Shown: positions 49,266 through 58,671, counted from the stretch's first letter. The stretch: 64,000 bases of DNA from Vibrio sp. ED004 (GCF_023206395.1 NZ_CP066149.1:1860001-1924000), one strand, 5' to 3'. Program-made: numbers and translations. Notes: generated by a model not told the origin, from the letters alone.

Positions 49266-49294
49266 TTGAGCAATGCGTGTCAAGTTAGTATAAT
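49266..49294 (+). promoter_or_regulatory. Sigma-70 promoter of rpmBG
   Basis: TTGAGC (49266-49271) and TATAAT (49289-49294) are separated by 17 bases, a near-consensus pair. It lies about 120 bases upstream of rpmB and after the radC stop. Confidence 0.75.
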
Positions 49295-49414
49295 GCGCGA
49301 CCTTTGATAGCCTTGTATGGATTTTCCATAACGGTTTTTACCTTCTATTTTAATTGATAGAGAGGTTCGGCCACCAAGGTTGATATCGAGCTGAAACGAT
49401 TGGAGAAGACATTC

Positions 49415-49651
49415 ATGTCCCGAGTATGCCAAGTAACTGGTAAGCGTCCAGTAACGGGTAACAACCGTTCACACGCACGCAATGCTACTAAGCGCCGTTT
49501 TCTGCCGAACCTACAAACTCATCGTTTCTGGGTAGAGAGCGAAAAACGTTTTGTTAAACTACGTCTAACTGCTAAAGGCATGCGTATCATTGATAAGAAA
49601 GGCATCGATGCTGTTCTTGTTGATATCCGTGCACGTGGCGAAAACGTTTAA
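49415..49651 (+). CDS. rpmB: 50S ribosomal protein L28
   Basis: L28 is a 78-residue basic protein of the large ribosomal subunit, starting [19 protein letters not shown] and containing [14 protein letters not shown]. The ATG at 49415 has GGAG 9 bases upstream; a start five codons earlier is unlikely. rpmG follows after 13 bases and shares its promoter. Confidence 0.97.
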   Translation: MSRVCQVTGKRPVTGNNRSHARNATKRRFLPNLQTHRFWVESEKRFVKLRLTAKGMRIIDKKGIDAVLVDIRARGENV

Positions 49652-49664
49652 GAGGAATTAAGCA

Positions 49665-49832
49665 ATGGCTAAAGGCATTCGTGAGAAAATTCGTCTAGTA
49701 TCTTCTGCAGGTACTGGTCACTTCTACACAACTGATAAGAACAAGCGTAACATGCCAGGCAAATTTGAGATCAAAAAGTTTGATCCAGTAGTTCGCCAAC
49801 ACGTTATGTACAAAGAAGCGAAAATCAAGTAA
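49665..49832 (+). CDS. rpmG: 50S ribosomal protein L33
   Basis: A 55-residue gene starting [20 protein letters not shown] and ending YKEAKIK. This is the C-minus type of L33, lacking the zinc-binding cysteines of the alternative form; the single N-terminal methionine is followed by the conserved AKG. AGAGGAATTAAGCA supplies the ribosome site. It is co-transcribed with rpmB and followed by a terminator. Confidence 0.97.
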   Translation: MAKGIREKIRLVSSAGTGHFYTTDKNKRNMPGKFEIKKFDPVVRQHVMYKEAKIK

Positions 49833-49873
49833 TTGATGCTTTTTTTGCTCTTCTTCAGTAGAAGAAAGAATTG

Positions 49874-49904
49874 AAAAACCCAGCTTAATCGCTGGGTTTT
49901 TTTA
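49874..49904 (+). terminator. Terminator of rpmBG
   Basis: The stem AAACCCAGC / GCTGGGTTT with a TTAATC loop is followed by a T-run. Confidence 0.92.
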
Positions 49905-50036
49905 TACCCAAAGTTTGAGTAACTTAACTGCTCTTACTTGATATAACGCCTAATCGATAGAAAATCGTGCAGCATGGAAAGTATTGCCACTTTCACGATA
50001 TACTGATTGCTCAATAGGTTAGATGAGCAGAATCAG

Positions 50037-50573
50037 ATGAGATATCGTGGACGTAGGTGGAACAACATACTCATGTTGAGCGTGATTGCTTTTATTGGCG
50101 TGTTAAACCTTCCAACATTGATCAAAGCTTATCTCATCGAACCTGAGCCAGAATCTGAACTTAAGGTAAGTAGTCCTTACCCCTATCTATTAAATCCTGA
50201 ATCAGAACTTCAAGCGTTGCACTTTGTGAAGTGGTCAATCGTACAAGAGGATGGTCAGTGGGTTTATCAAATGAAAGAGTCCGTGCCAAAACAAGCGACG
50301 AGTGCACAAGAGCTGTCACAACGTTGGCAACAGCTTGTAGGTACCGAGGTCGACTCACAAACCTATAACGACCTTTCTCCTCAGCTCAATACACCACACA
50401 CTGTTGAAGTTTGGTATCACGCTCAGGAAGAGCCCCAGCGTATTACATATTATCAGCTGCCTGATTTTTGGTTATTAAAAAACTGGAATGATCAGTGGTT
50501 GGCGGTGTCTATTGAAGAGAGTTACTTGTTTCCAAGTCTTAACTCAGAGCATTCCTCAAAACCGGACGACTAA
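50037..50573 (+). CDS. Hypothetical membrane-anchored protein upstream of mutM
   Basis: I do not recognise this 178-residue protein by name. It has a basic N-terminus (MRYRGRRWNN), one hydrophobic helix (about residues 12-30) and a soluble, probably periplasmic region with several Trp and Tyr residues. ATG 50037 follows a weak ribosome site; a TTG ten codons upstream is possible. It ends 3 bases before mutM and is probably co-transcribed with it. No signal-peptidase site is obvious, so an inner-membrane anchor is more likely than secretion. Confidence 0.75.
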   Translation: MRYRGRRWNNILMLSVIAFIGVLNLPTLIKAYLIEPEPESELKVSSPYPYLLNPESELQALHFVKWSIVQEDGQWVYQMKESVPKQATSAQELSQRWQQLVGTEVDSQTYNDLSPQLNTPHTVEVWYHAQEEPQRITYYQLPDFWLLKNWNDQWLAVSIEESYLFPSLNSEHSSKPDD

Positions 50574-50576
50574 ACT

Positions 50577-51386
50577 ATGCCTGAATTACCCGAAGTCGAA
50601 GTAAGCCGTATGGGGATCTCACCTCATTTAGTCGGTGAGACCATCAAGACCCTTACCTTCCGTACGCCTAAGCTGCGTTGGGATATCCCACAAGATCTTA
50701 AAAAGTTAGAAGGGCAGGTGATTCGTGCGATCTCACGTCGCGCCAAGTACCTGTTGATTGAAACTGATACGGGCACTGCCATTGTGCATCTTGGTATGTC
50801 TGGCTCACTGCGTGTATTAGATGCCGATTTCCCCGCGGCAAAGCACGATCACGTGGATCTCAAGCTGACTAATGGTAAGGTGCTGCGTTATAACGACCCT
50901 CGTCGCTTTGGAGCGTGGTTATGGTCGGCGCCTGATGAAACTCATCCTGTGTTGCTTGGTTCTGGCCCAGAGCCACTGACTGACGACTTTAACGCTGAGT
51001 ACATCGCCGAGAAGGCCGAAAAGCGTAAAGTGGCTATTAAACAGTTCATTATGGACAACAAAGTAGTAGTGGGTGTCGGGAATATCTACGCCAATGAAGC
51101 GCTATTTTCTTCACGAATCCACCCTTTACGCCCCGCAAGCAAAGTAACAAAAGAAGAATGGATCTTGTTAACCCAAGAGATCAAGCAAGTGCTCGCTACC
51201 GCCATCAAACAAGGTGGCACTACCCTCAAAGACTTCGCACAAGCAGATGGTAAGCCCGGATACTTCGCGCAAGAGCTGCAAGTGTATGGTAAAGCCGGTG
51301 AAAAGTGCCCGAGTTGTGGTGAGAAACTTGAAGAGCAAAAAATCGGACAACGCAATACGTTTTATTGCAAAGAGTGCCAAGTATAG
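50577..51386 (+). CDS. mutM: Formamidopyrimidine-DNA glycosylase
   Basis: MutM/Fpg removes 8-oxoguanine and ring-opened purines from DNA. The 269-residue protein starts [11 protein letters not shown], with the catalytic Pro and Glu following the initiator Met. It has the beta-elimination Lys in RRAKYLL, the H2TH region and a C-terminal zinc finger with two Cys pairs (CPSC and CKEC). The order rpmB-rpmG-mutM is as in E. coli, with the small membrane protein gene inserted between. Confidence 0.96.
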   Translation: MPELPEVEVSRMGISPHLVGETIKTLTFRTPKLRWDIPQDLKKLEGQVIRAISRRAKYLLIETDTGTAIVHLGMSGSLRVLDADFPAAKHDHVDLKLTNGKVLRYNDPRRFGAWLWSAPDETHPVLLGSGPEPLTDDFNAEYIAEKAEKRKVAIKQFIMDNKVVVGVGNIYANEALFSSRIHPLRPASKVTKEEWILLTQEIKQVLATAIKQGGTTLKDFAQADGKPGYFAQELQVYGKAGEKCPSCGEKLEEQKIGQRNTFYCKECQV

Positions 51387-51477
51387 AAAACCTGAACTCG
51401 TGTTCACTTTTTATTGCTAGTCGATAGGCTAGCGAGTGGCTACAATTGTACTAATTATATGAATTGAGAATAGTAGA

Positions 51478-52482
51478 ATGAAATATTTAGTAACTGGCGT
51501 TGCTGGTTTTATTGGCTCTGCAGTATCAGAGCGACTATGTGCGGCAGGGCATGAGGTTGTTGGTATCGATAACCTAAATGACTACTATGAAGTCTCTCTG
51601 AAACATGATCGCCTTAAACGTATCGAACATGAAAACCTTACCTTTATCGAGCTTGATCTTGCGGATAGAGAAGGCATCGCTGAGCTTTTCGCACAGCAAA
51701 AGTTTGACCGTGTTATTCACTTAGCGGCGCAGGCTGGCGTTCGTTACTCAATCGATAATCCAATGGCGTATGCCGACAGTAATCTTGTTGGCCACTTAGC
51801 TATTTTAGAAGGTTGTCGTCATAATAAAGTTGAACACCTAGTTTATGCGTCTTCGAGCTCTGTCTATGGTTTGAACCACAAAATGCCATTCCACACGGCA
51901 GACAGCGTTGACCACCCAATTTCATTGTACGCTGCGACTAAGAAGTCGAATGAGCTGATGGCACATACCTATTCTCACCTATACGATGTACCGACGACAG
52001 GCTTACGCTTCTTTACGGTTTACGGCCCTTGGAGTCGCCCTGATATGGCGATGTTCAAGTTTGCGAATTTAATCGTAGCGGGCAAAGAGATCGATATTTA
52101 TAACAACGGCGACATGATGCGTGACTTCACTTACATCGATGATATCGTTGAAGGCATTATTCGTGTACAAGACCGAGTTCCGGCAAAACAACCAGATTGG
52201 ACAGTAGAGCAAGGGTCACCAGCGACTAGCTCAGCACCATACCGAGTGTTCAACATCGGTCATGGTAGCCCAGTTAAATTGATGGATTACATCGAAGCGC
52301 TTGAAAGTGCAATTGGTGTTGAAGCGAAGAAGAACTTCATGCCAATGCAACCTGGTGATGTATACGCAACTTACGCCGATACTGAGGATCTGTTTGAAGC
52401 AGTTGGCTATAAGCCTCAAGTGAAGATCCAAGAAGGCGCAAAAGCATTCGCGGATTGGTATAAGGCTTACTATTCTCTGTAA
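51478..52482 (+). CDS. NAD-dependent sugar epimerase (UDP-glucuronate 4-epimerase type)
   Basis: This 334-residue short-chain dehydrogenase-like epimerase has the Rossmann motif GVAGFIGS (residues 7-14), ASSSSVYG and the catalytic YAATKK. The segment GIDNLNDYYEVSLK is characteristic of UDP-glucuronate 4-epimerases that make UDP-galacturonate for capsule or LPS. This is the first of the surface-polysaccharide genes, and it is followed by a terminator and an IS. Confidence 0.88.
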   Translation: MKYLVTGVAGFIGSAVSERLCAAGHEVVGIDNLNDYYEVSLKHDRLKRIEHENLTFIELDLADREGIAELFAQQKFDRVIHLAAQAGVRYSIDNPMAYADSNLVGHLAILEGCRHNKVEHLVYASSSSVYGLNHKMPFHTADSVDHPISLYAATKKSNELMAHTYSHLYDVPTTGLRFFTVYGPWSRPDMAMFKFANLIVAGKEIDIYNNGDMMRDFTYIDDIVEGIIRVQDRVPAKQPDWTVEQGSPATSSAPYRVFNIGHGSPVKLMDYIEALESAIGVEAKKNFMPMQPGDVYATYADTEDLFEAVGYKPQVKIQEGAKAFADWYKAYYSL

Positions 52483-52500
52483 GAGCTAGTCTCTCGAACA

Positions 52501-52530
52501 AAAATAGCGCTCAATGAGCGCTATTTTTTG
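52501..52530 (+). terminator. Terminator of the epimerase gene, cut by the ISL3 element
   Basis: The stem AAAAATAGCGCTC / GAGCGCTATTTTT with an AAT loop is followed directly by the left end of the IS at 52531. Confidence 0.9.
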
Positions 52531-52563
52531 GTTCATCGCGGATTAGCGGGAACTAAAAACAAA

Positions 52564-52625
52564 AAAACGGTAGTAAGTGATATGGTTTAGTCGCCAAACA
52601 AAAATCATACACAAACTACCGTTTT
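52564..52625. repeat. 11-bp inverted repeat in the transposase leader
   Basis: AAAACGGTAGT (52564-52574) and ACTACCGTTTT (52615-52625) are perfect inverted copies, 40 bases apart. The second arm ends one base before the transposase ATG. In mRNA the arms could pair and cover the start region; alternatively they are a regulator or transposase site. Confidence 0.7.
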
Positions 52626-52626
52626 C

Positions 52627-53820
52627 ATGCCGAATCATACTTTCCTATCTTCATTCTGGGAAGGCTTTAAAATAGTAAAGTCTCACCAGACAGCATCACT
52701 TGTTACACTAACTCTTAAACCTAATTCTGAGGCTAAATGCCTTTGCGGTCTTGAAGCTGAGGCTATCCATGAGTATCAATGGCGTCATGTGAAAGAGGCC
52801 ATGTTGTTCAATGTTCCTGTTGAGCTTTCCGTTCAAACTCGAAGGATCAAGTGTCGTGACTGCGGCATAAAAACAGAGTTTCTATCTTGGTTAGAGCCTT
52901 ATGCTCGTATAACGACGCGTCTAAAAAGCTATATAGAACAACTACTGCCTCTTCTTCCCATTAAGCATATCTCCCAGTTAACGAGCGTTCATTGGCACAC
53001 CATTAAAGAGATAGATAAACGTCGACTTCGCCAAGTGGTACCGTCAGTGAAATGGGAAGGGCTAAGGCAACTCGTCATGGACGAGTTCGCCATCTTTAAA
53101 GGGCACCGATATGCCACAGTCATCGCTGATGCTAAGACTCACCAAGTCATTTGGATAGGGTTAGGTCGTAGCCGCAAGGACATACGACCGTTTTTCGAGC
53201 AGTTAGGCAAGCATGGTAACAATATCGAAGCGGTCGCAATGGACATGAATACGGCTTTTGACCTTGAAGTTCAAGCGCACTGCCCGAATGCAAAAATCGT
53301 TTACGACTTATTCCATGTTGTTGCTAAGTTCGGTCGTGAGGTGATGGATAGAGTCAGAGTCGACCAAGCTAACAAACTCAAGCAGGATAAAAAAGCGAGG
53401 CAATGGGTGAAGCGCTCACGCTGGGTACTGCTGAAAAACAGAGGTAATTTAAATGCACGACAAGATAGCTATCTTACTGAAATATTGAATATCAATAAGG
53501 ACTTGATGGCCACTTATATACTCGGCTCACAACTCAAAGAGCTTTGGTACTGTAAATCAGAAGCACATGCTAAGGGGCTCTGGGAGGTATGGTGGGCACA
53601 AGTGCAAGAGAGTGGAATTAAGCCATTGAAAGAGTTTGCACGAAAACTGAGGCCTTATCTTCACGGTATTATTGCATCGGCAACTTATCCGCTCAACACC
53701 TGCACATTGGAAGGGATAAACAACAAAATAAAGTTAATCAAGCGAATGGGGTATGGATATCGAGATACAGACTACTTCTTCTTGAAGATAAAAGCGGCTT
53801 TCCCCGGAAAGCCGCGATGA
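52627..53820 (+). CDS. tnp: ISL3-family transposase
   Basis: This 397-residue transposase has an N-terminal zinc-binding region (CLCGLEAEA, RRIKCRDCG) and a helix-turn-helix-like segment. The DDE_Tnp_ISL3 catalytic domain carries Asp residues in VMDEFAIFKG and VAMDMNTAF and a Glu in CTLEGINNKIKLIKR near the C-terminus. The frame is intact, so the element may be active. The TGA stop lies inside the right inverted repeat. No clear ribosome site precedes the ATG. Confidence 0.93.
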   Translation: MPNHTFLSSFWEGFKIVKSHQTASLVTLTLKPNSEAKCLCGLEAEAIHEYQWRHVKEAMLFNVPVELSVQTRRIKCRDCGIKTEFLSWLEPYARITTRLKSYIEQLLPLLPIKHISQLTSVHWHTIKEIDKRRLRQVVPSVKWEGLRQLVMDEFAIFKGHRYATVIADAKTHQVIWIGLGRSRKDIRPFFEQLGKHGNNIEAVAMDMNTAFDLEVQAHCPNAKIVYDLFHVVAKFGREVMDRVRVDQANKLKQDKKARQWVKRSRWVLLKNRGNLNARQDSYLTEILNINKDLMATYILGSQLKELWYCKSEAHAKGLWEVWWAQVQESGIKPLKEFARKLRPYLHGIIASATYPLNTCTLEGINNKIKLIKRMGYGYRDTDYFFLKIKAAFPGKPR

Positions 53821-53833
53821 ACCTTTTTTTTTT
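53794..53833 (+). terminator. Hairpin plus T10 at the IS right end
   Basis: The perfect stem GCGGCTTTCC / GGAAAGCCGC overlaps the last transposase codons and the right inverted repeat. The outside T10 run begins 8 bases later. It may serve as the transposase terminator, with the T-run supplied by the target. Confidence 0.6.
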
Positions 53834-53855
53834 GAAGATAGTAAATGCTGAGCAT

Positions 53856-54608
53856 CTATAATTTGGGCCTGTATTCTTTTCCTAAAATAGACAGGTGATA
53901 AAAGTTAGTTGCTAGGTTGAGCGTCATGCTCTTTATTTTATTAGCGGCTTTCAGTAAGGCTACTGAATAGTTTTTTTTGCCTTTGCCTTTGCCTTGACGA
54001 ATGATTGACGGCTGCTTACTACGCTGTAATCCCGCAGGTGCAACACCAAACATGGGGTGTTTATGAACCCAAGTATTCCGTAAGAAGACATCGACCGGAT
54101 AATTGAAAGTTGAACTATGTTCGATAAAAGATCGTGCAGCTTTTGGAGATATAGCGTAGCAGGCAGTTCCTTGAGGAACTTTCAAGTACTTTACAAGGTT
54201 TTGGTTTTTGTACTTATCAACAGAGTAATGCAGTTTGTTTTTACTGTCTTGTAAGCGAATAAAACCACATTGCTCAATATGCTGCTCTGCGATAGCTAGC
54301 GTATTGCGAAATGTGGTTTCGTCAATGTTGACATGATCTTCGAAGACTAAAACTGGTTCATTGAGCTCTATACACTTTTGCCATATAAGGTAATGACTTG
54401 CATAGCACCCAACTTCACCGATAATATGGGGCCTCCCCATGTTGTACAAAAAATTTCTTTCTTGAATTCTGGTTAGTAAAGGGTGCTCATCAACTCTTGC
54501 ATCTACACCAATAAAAAACTCAAAATCAATTTGAACATTTTTCAGTATTTCCGATGTTAACTCTTGTCTGCTATTACTACCGCTTAAAGTGATACAGTAT
54601 GATTTCAT
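53856..54608 (-). CDS. Glycosyltransferase family 25 protein
   Basis: This 250-residue protein matches LPS-type GT25 enzymes such as LgtB/LpsA. An N-terminal CITLSGSNSRQ is followed by VDARVDEHP, the conserved GCYASHYLIWQKC and then the acidic motif VLVFEDHV (about residues 84-91). The enzyme would add a sugar to the LPS core or O-antigen; the donor and acceptor are unknown. The gene is convergent with the adjacent IS and lies downstream of coaD on the same strand, separated by a 294-base AT-rich gap. Confidence 0.85.
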   Translation of the reverse strand: MKSYCITLSGSNSRQELTSEILKNVQIDFEFFIGVDARVDEHPLLTRIQERNFLYNMGRPHIIGEVGCYASHYLIWQKCIELNEPVLVFEDHVNIDETTFRNTLAIAEQHIEQCGFIRLQDSKNKLHYSVDKYKNQNLVKYLKVPQGTACYAISPKAARSFIEHSSTFNYPVDVFLRNTWVHKHPMFGVAPAGLQRSKQPSIIRQGKGKGKKNYSVALLKAANKIKSMTLNLATNFYHLSILGKEYRPKL

Positions 54609-54853
54609 AAACTATATTGATGTATTTGTTTTTAGTTTATTATGTTACCACTCGCATGACTTTTTGTAATGGACGTTCATTTTGGTTGTGATGGGCGTCA
54701 AAATGTTGAAAGAGCATTATTATTACTTCTACAGTGTTAGCTCGATTGTGCCTGCTAAGAAACATCTCTGAAATATGATTAACTAGGTGCGTGATAATAC
54801 TAATTTTATTCTTACTAAACATAGTACTCGCTGATGTTATAAATTTTTCAACT
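54609..54853. other. AT-rich intergenic stretch upstream of the GT25 gene
   Basis: About 245 bases hold only a 60-codon minus-strand frame (54640-54822) with no recognisable similarity or ribosome site. The stretch may contain the GT25 promoter or a decayed gene. Confidence 0.4.
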
Positions 54854-54889
54854 AAATTCTAGCGCTCTAGGAGTGCTAGAATTATTTTT
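54854..54889. terminator. Hairpin downstream of coaD
   Basis: The stem AATTCTAGCGCTC / GAGTGCTAGAATT (one G-T pair, TAG loop) is followed on the plus strand by ATTTTT and lies just after the coaD stop, where it can end coaD transcription leftward. Confidence 0.7.
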
Positions 54890-54902
54890 GGAGCTGGGAG
54901 GA

Positions 54903-55385
54903 TTAGTTTGTCGTTTTGAGTTTTATTTCGTCTGCCACTTTTTGTGGTACAAACTGACTAATGTCCCCACCATGTATAGCCACTTCTCGAACTATTGTCG
55001 AAGAAAGGAATGCATACTCTTCTGAAGGGGTCAGAAACACGCTTTCAAGGCCTGGTAGGAGTTTGCGATACATACTGGTGAGACCAAACTCGTACTCGAA
55101 ATCCATTGTTGTTCTCAGACCGCGCACCAACACGTTTGCTTGCTGCTGCTTAGCAAAGTCGACCAGCAATCCCGAAAATCCTTCAACAGACACGTTCGTT
55201 AAGTAAGACACGGCATCACGTAACAACTCTACTCGTTTATCTAACTCAAACATGGTTTTTTTACTCGGGCTCGCTGCTACTCCAACGGTGATATGATCAA
55301 ACATGCTTGCAGCACGGACGATAATATCGAGGTGACCGTTGGTTACCGGATCGAAAGTGCCTGGGTAGATAACGTGTGTGGTCAT
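54903..55385 (-). CDS. coaD: Phosphopantetheine adenylyltransferase
   Basis: CoaD transfers AMP to 4'-phosphopantetheine, the penultimate step of coenzyme A synthesis. The 160-residue protein has the nucleotidyltransferase motif [14 protein letters not shown] (T/HxGH) and the C-terminal SSTIVRE. It lies one base after the GT9 gene on the same strand; coaD beside LPS core genes is also the arrangement in E. coli (waaA-coaD). Confidence 0.97.
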   Translation of the reverse strand: MTTHVIYPGTFDPVTNGHLDIIVRAASMFDHITVGVAASPSKKTMFELDKRVELLRDAVSYLTNVSVEGFSGLLVDFAKQQQANVLVRGLRTTMDFEYEFGLTSMYRKLLPGLESVFLTPSEEYAFLSSTIVREVAIHGGDISQFVPQKVADEIKLKTTN

Positions 55386-55386
55386 A

Positions 55387-56451
55387 TTAGCTGTCCTTGC
55401 TTGGTGTTTTAATAGAGTTTAAAGCTTTATCTAGTTTTTGCTGCACCATGTCGAGTGTGATGTCTTTCATTAAATCATCGCCTTTTGCTCGAGTTCCCCA
55501 TGGAAGGTCTTTAACCGGTTTCCCTTGTTGTGCCTCTACGTGCTGTTGATAAACACTGACTACGATATCAAGGTCATTGTAGGGCCCTGTTCTTCGAGGA
55601 TCGCTGTGTGCGTATAACCCGATGACAGGTGTTGATTGTGTCGTCGCCAGATGTGCAGGGCCGGTATCTGGTGCGATTACCACGGTCGCGTGCTTGAGTA
55701 CAGCGGTGAGTTGCTTTAGGTTAGTTTTGCCAATTAAGTTGATGACAGGAGATTGGCATAGAGCTTCGATGTCTTTACCAAGGTTTACTTCTCGTGGAGC
55801 AGGAGAGCCACACAGTACTACTTGCATCCCTTTTTCTACTGCATAATCGGCAATAGCGGCATATCGTTCAGTTAGCCAGTTACGTGAATCTTTGCTTGCG
55901 GCAGGAGATATAACCAAGGTTTGTTTCCCAGCCATGGTGTCGATGGCTAGCTGTTCGTCTTCCGGCGTTAAAGGAATGTCCCATTGGGGTTTATCGAAGG
56001 GCACACCAATGTAGCGAGCAAATTCGGCAAAGTTATCTAATACATGAAACCTGTCTGAAATAGGCAAGTGGCGATTAGTAAAGAGTGATTGCATTTCACG
56101 AGTACGGTTTTTGCCAAACCCCACCTTACACTTCGCCTTTATTCCCCAGGAAAGTACGCTGGCTCTGAGTGCGGCTTGCATGTGTAGCAGCGCATCAAAT
56201 TTTCGACCTGACAATTGGCGCCATAGTTCACGCATTCCTTTGAAGCCTTGTCTCTTATCGAAAACAATTACCTCAATACCCGGCAGGTCGCCGATCAGCA
56301 TGGCTTCTATTTTGCCGGTTATCCAAGTAATTTTCGTTTCAGGCCACTGCTTCTGGATGGCTTGAACCACAGAAACAGCATGACAAACATCGCCAATCGC
56401 GGATAGGCGGAGTATGCAAAGAGATTGAGGTGCAGTTGAGAACAGTGACAT
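55387..56451 (-). CDS. Glycosyltransferase family 9 protein (heptosyltransferase-like)
   Basis: This 354-residue GT9 enzyme resembles LPS heptosyltransferases. The N-terminal motif [19 protein letters not shown] is followed by WITGKIEA. The C-terminal ADP-heptose-binding half has [12 protein letters not shown] and [10 protein letters not shown]. It probably adds L-glycero-D-manno-heptose to the Kdo-lipid A inner core (OpsX/WaaC-like role), but the acceptor is not settled by sequence. It is co-directional with coaD and divergent from kdkA. Confidence 0.87.
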   Translation of the reverse strand: MSLFSTAPQSLCILRLSAIGDVCHAVSVVQAIQKQWPETKITWITGKIEAMLIGDLPGIEVIVFDKRQGFKGMRELWRQLSGRKFDALLHMQAALRASVLSWGIKAKCKVGFGKNRTREMQSLFTNRHLPISDRFHVLDNFAEFARYIGVPFDKPQWDIPLTPEDEQLAIDTMAGKQTLVISPAASKDSRNWLTERYAAIADYAVEKGMQVVLCGSPAPREVNLGKDIEALCQSPVINLIGKTNLKQLTAVLKHATVVIAPDTGPAHLATTQSTPVIGLYAHSDPRRTGPYNDLDIVVSVYQQHVEAQQGKPVKDLPWGTRAKGDDLMKDITLDMVQQKLDKALNSIKTPSKDS

Positions 56452-56546
56452 AAAGAGTCCGAAAAAGTGAATAACATCAGAATTATGCAGATACTCGCAT
56501 TAGTTGTAAAATAGCAATGACGAAAAGCGACCCAAAGGCCTCATAG

Positions 56547-57260
56547 ATGGAAACGATTAACACTAAGAACCAAACAATTTGGTATGACCCTGAACTTCTG
56601 GCTCAAGTACCGGAGGATGATATGGTTCAGATCTTTGAGGCAGAATACTGGCAGCAACGTGAGGCTATTTCAGGGAGTGCCCAGGGGCGTGGTACCACCT
56701 GGTTTATTCAACTTGATGGAATGCAAGCCGCGTTGCGTCACTATCGCCGTGGTGGGCTATTTGGCAATTTCATTGAAGACCAGTACCGATTTTCAGATTG
56801 GGAAAGTACGCGTTGCGCGATGGAGCTTAATGTTCTTCATGTGTTAGCTAGCGTAGGTGTGAATGTACCCAAGCCGATTGCCGCTCGAGCGACGAAAAGC
56901 GGACTATTTTATCGTGCAGATCTGATGTCGGAACGAATTCCCAATGCGAAAGATCTGGTCGATGTATTGATGGCTAATCCGATAGGTGCGGAGATCTATC
57001 AAAGGATTGGCCAAGAGATACGTAAAATGCACGATGCTGGGGTTAATCACACTGATCTCAACATTCATAATATCCTGCTTGATGATTCAAAAAAGGTGTG
57101 GATTATTGACTTTGACAAGTGTGGTCAGCAAGCGGGTGATGACTGGAAAGAAGGTAACTTGAATCGCTTAAAGCGCTCATTCCTAAAAGAAGTAAACAAG
57201 CGCCAGATTCAATGGCAGGAGTCGGATTGGGAGCCGATATTAAAAGGTTATAAAGGTTAG
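56547..57260 (+). CDS. kdkA: 3-deoxy-D-manno-octulosonic acid kinase
   Basis: KdkA phosphorylates the single Kdo residue of Kdo-lipid A at the 4 position, as in Haemophilus and Vibrio. The 237-residue protein is kinase-like: ALRHYRRGG near residue 72, the catalytic loop HTDLNIHNILLD near residues 169-180, and the metal-binding IIDFDK. It lies 40 bases from the convergent waaA, which supplies the Kdo acceptor. Confidence 0.94.
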   Translation: METINTKNQTIWYDPELLAQVPEDDMVQIFEAEYWQQREAISGSAQGRGTTWFIQLDGMQAALRHYRRGGLFGNFIEDQYRFSDWESTRCAMELNVLHVLASVGVNVPKPIAARATKSGLFYRADLMSERIPNAKDLVDVLMANPIGAEIYQRIGQEIRKMHDAGVNHTDLNIHNILLDDSKKVWIIDFDKCGQQAGDDWKEGNLNRLKRSFLKEVNKRQIQWQESDWEPILKGYKG

Positions 57261-57300
57261 ATGTTAAAAGGCTACCAAGGCTAATAAAATCGAATGGTTG

Positions 57301-58563
57301 TTAGCCAATAATGTGTTGTAAGGTGTTATCCAACGCCCCTCGATTCTGCTCAACCACTTGATAAGCCGCTAAGCCTTTATCTTTACGTAAGTTAGGTTGT
57401 GTGAACAGCTCTTTTAGCTGGCCTGCAATTTCATTGCTGTTTTGACAAATAGTGACAGCTTGAGCTTCAAGCAGTTTGTCGGTGATCTCGCTAAAATTAA
57501 AGTAGCTAGGGCCATTTAGCAGAGGCAACTTCAGGGCTGCTGGCTCTAGCAAGTTATGCCCTCCTACTTTATCTCCAACAAGGCTTCCACCCATAAAACA
57601 GACATCAGCGCCGCCGAGTAGTACCAACATTTCTCCCATCGTATCAGCTATATACATTTCAATATCAGATGTTAATGGTTGTTGGCTCGTTCGAGTTACG
57701 GTGTTGAAGCCATGCTGCCTAGCGAGTTCTGTCACTTGGTTGAATCGCTCTGGGTGGCGAGGCACGATCACCAGCAACGCATTTGGATTGTCTTTAAGAA
57801 GTTGCTTATGAGCATCTAAAACAATATCGTCTTCACCTTGATGAGTGCTTGCAGCAATCCAGACATCGCGATCAAAACCTACCTGCTCCCTTAATGCTTT
57901 ACCTTTTTCAACTTGTTCAGAAGAGACTTCAATATCAAACTTGATTGAGCCCGTCACATGCACAGATGACTTATTTAACCCCAGCCTTACAAAACGTTCC
58001 GCATCATTAGGGTATTGGCAAAGTACTTGAGAAAGGTTTTTGGCTAAGAGGTCAAAAACGGCTTGGAATTTAGCATAACGCTGGCACGAGCGTTCGGAAA
58101 GGCGAGCGTTGAGTACTGAAATCGGAATCCCAGCGTTTGCGACACAATGCAACGTGTTTGGCCACAGCTCTGTTTCCATAATCAACATTTGTTTTGGTTT
58201 TACTGATTTAAGGAAGCCTCGTACACACCAAGAAAAATCAATCGGCATGTAGCGATGCTCGACCAAACTACCAAGCTTGTCTATTTGCTCTGCACCTGTG
58301 CTGGTTGTCGTGGTCACGATAATGGCTTGATTTCGATCTCGCTGCTTCAGTTGCTTAATGATAGGTATCGCAGCAATCGATTCACCCACGGATACGGCAT
58401 GAATCCAGATCGGGCTTTTACCCTGAGTTTGCGGCGTAATGCCGAAATGCTCTTTCCAACGCTTACCGAAACTTGGTTTGCCGGGTTTGCTCTTATAAAG
58501 CCCATAAAGGAGCAGTGGAGAGGCCAATGACAATATAAGAGTGTATATAATTCGTATAAGCAT
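57301..58563 (-). CDS. waaA: Kdo transferase WaaA
   Basis: WaaA attaches Kdo to the lipid A precursor at the inner membrane. The 420-residue protein has an N-terminal membrane anchor (about residues 3-22). Family motifs are IWIHAVSVGE, ETELWPN, LNARLSERS and the C-terminal GGSLVGDKVGGHNLLEPAA. Together with kdkA it indicates a single phosphorylated Kdo in the inner core, as known for vibrios. Confidence 0.95.
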   Translation of the reverse strand: MLIRIIYTLILSLASPLLLYGLYKSKPGKPSFGKRWKEHFGITPQTQGKSPIWIHAVSVGESIAAIPIIKQLKQRDRNQAIIVTTTTSTGAEQIDKLGSLVEHRYMPIDFSWCVRGFLKSVKPKQMLIMETELWPNTLHCVANAGIPISVLNARLSERSCQRYAKFQAVFDLLAKNLSQVLCQYPNDAERFVRLGLNKSSVHVTGSIKFDIEVSSEQVEKGKALREQVGFDRDVWIAASTHQGEDDIVLDAHKQLLKDNPNALLVIVPRHPERFNQVTELARQHGFNTVTRTSQQPLTSDIEMYIADTMGEMLVLLGGADVCFMGGSLVGDKVGGHNLLEPAALKLPLLNGPSYFNFSEITDKLLEAQAVTICQNSNEIAGQLKELFTQPNLRKDKGLAAYQVVEQNRGALDNTLQHIIG

Positions 58564-58671
58564 AAGAACAGTGACACCAGAGGGTAAAATCAGTAATCAG
58601 AAGAGTATTTTCTTCAATCTCGAAAGTAAAGAGCGTTATAATTAAATGCTTAGTTACACTTTCAAACGGAA

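Larger units (their letters stand above)
52531..53823 (+). mobile_element. ISL3-family insertion sequence (1293 bp, complete)
   Basis: The left end starts GGTTCATCGCGGATTAGCGG. The right end, read inward from 53823, starts GGTTCATCGCGGCTTTCCGG. The first 12 bases are identical and about 19 of 23 match overall. One intact transposase fills the element. The left side is flanked by a T6 run and the right side by T10, so an 8-base T-rich target duplication, as expected for ISL3, is plausible but cannot be proved in a homopolymer. The insertion is in the T-run of the epimerase terminator. Confidence 0.9.

Noticed and set aside
54640..54822. 60-codon minus-strand frame between coaD and the GT25 gene
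   Set aside because: AT-rich, no ribosome site and no similarity that I can see; kept only as a note in the intergenic entry.
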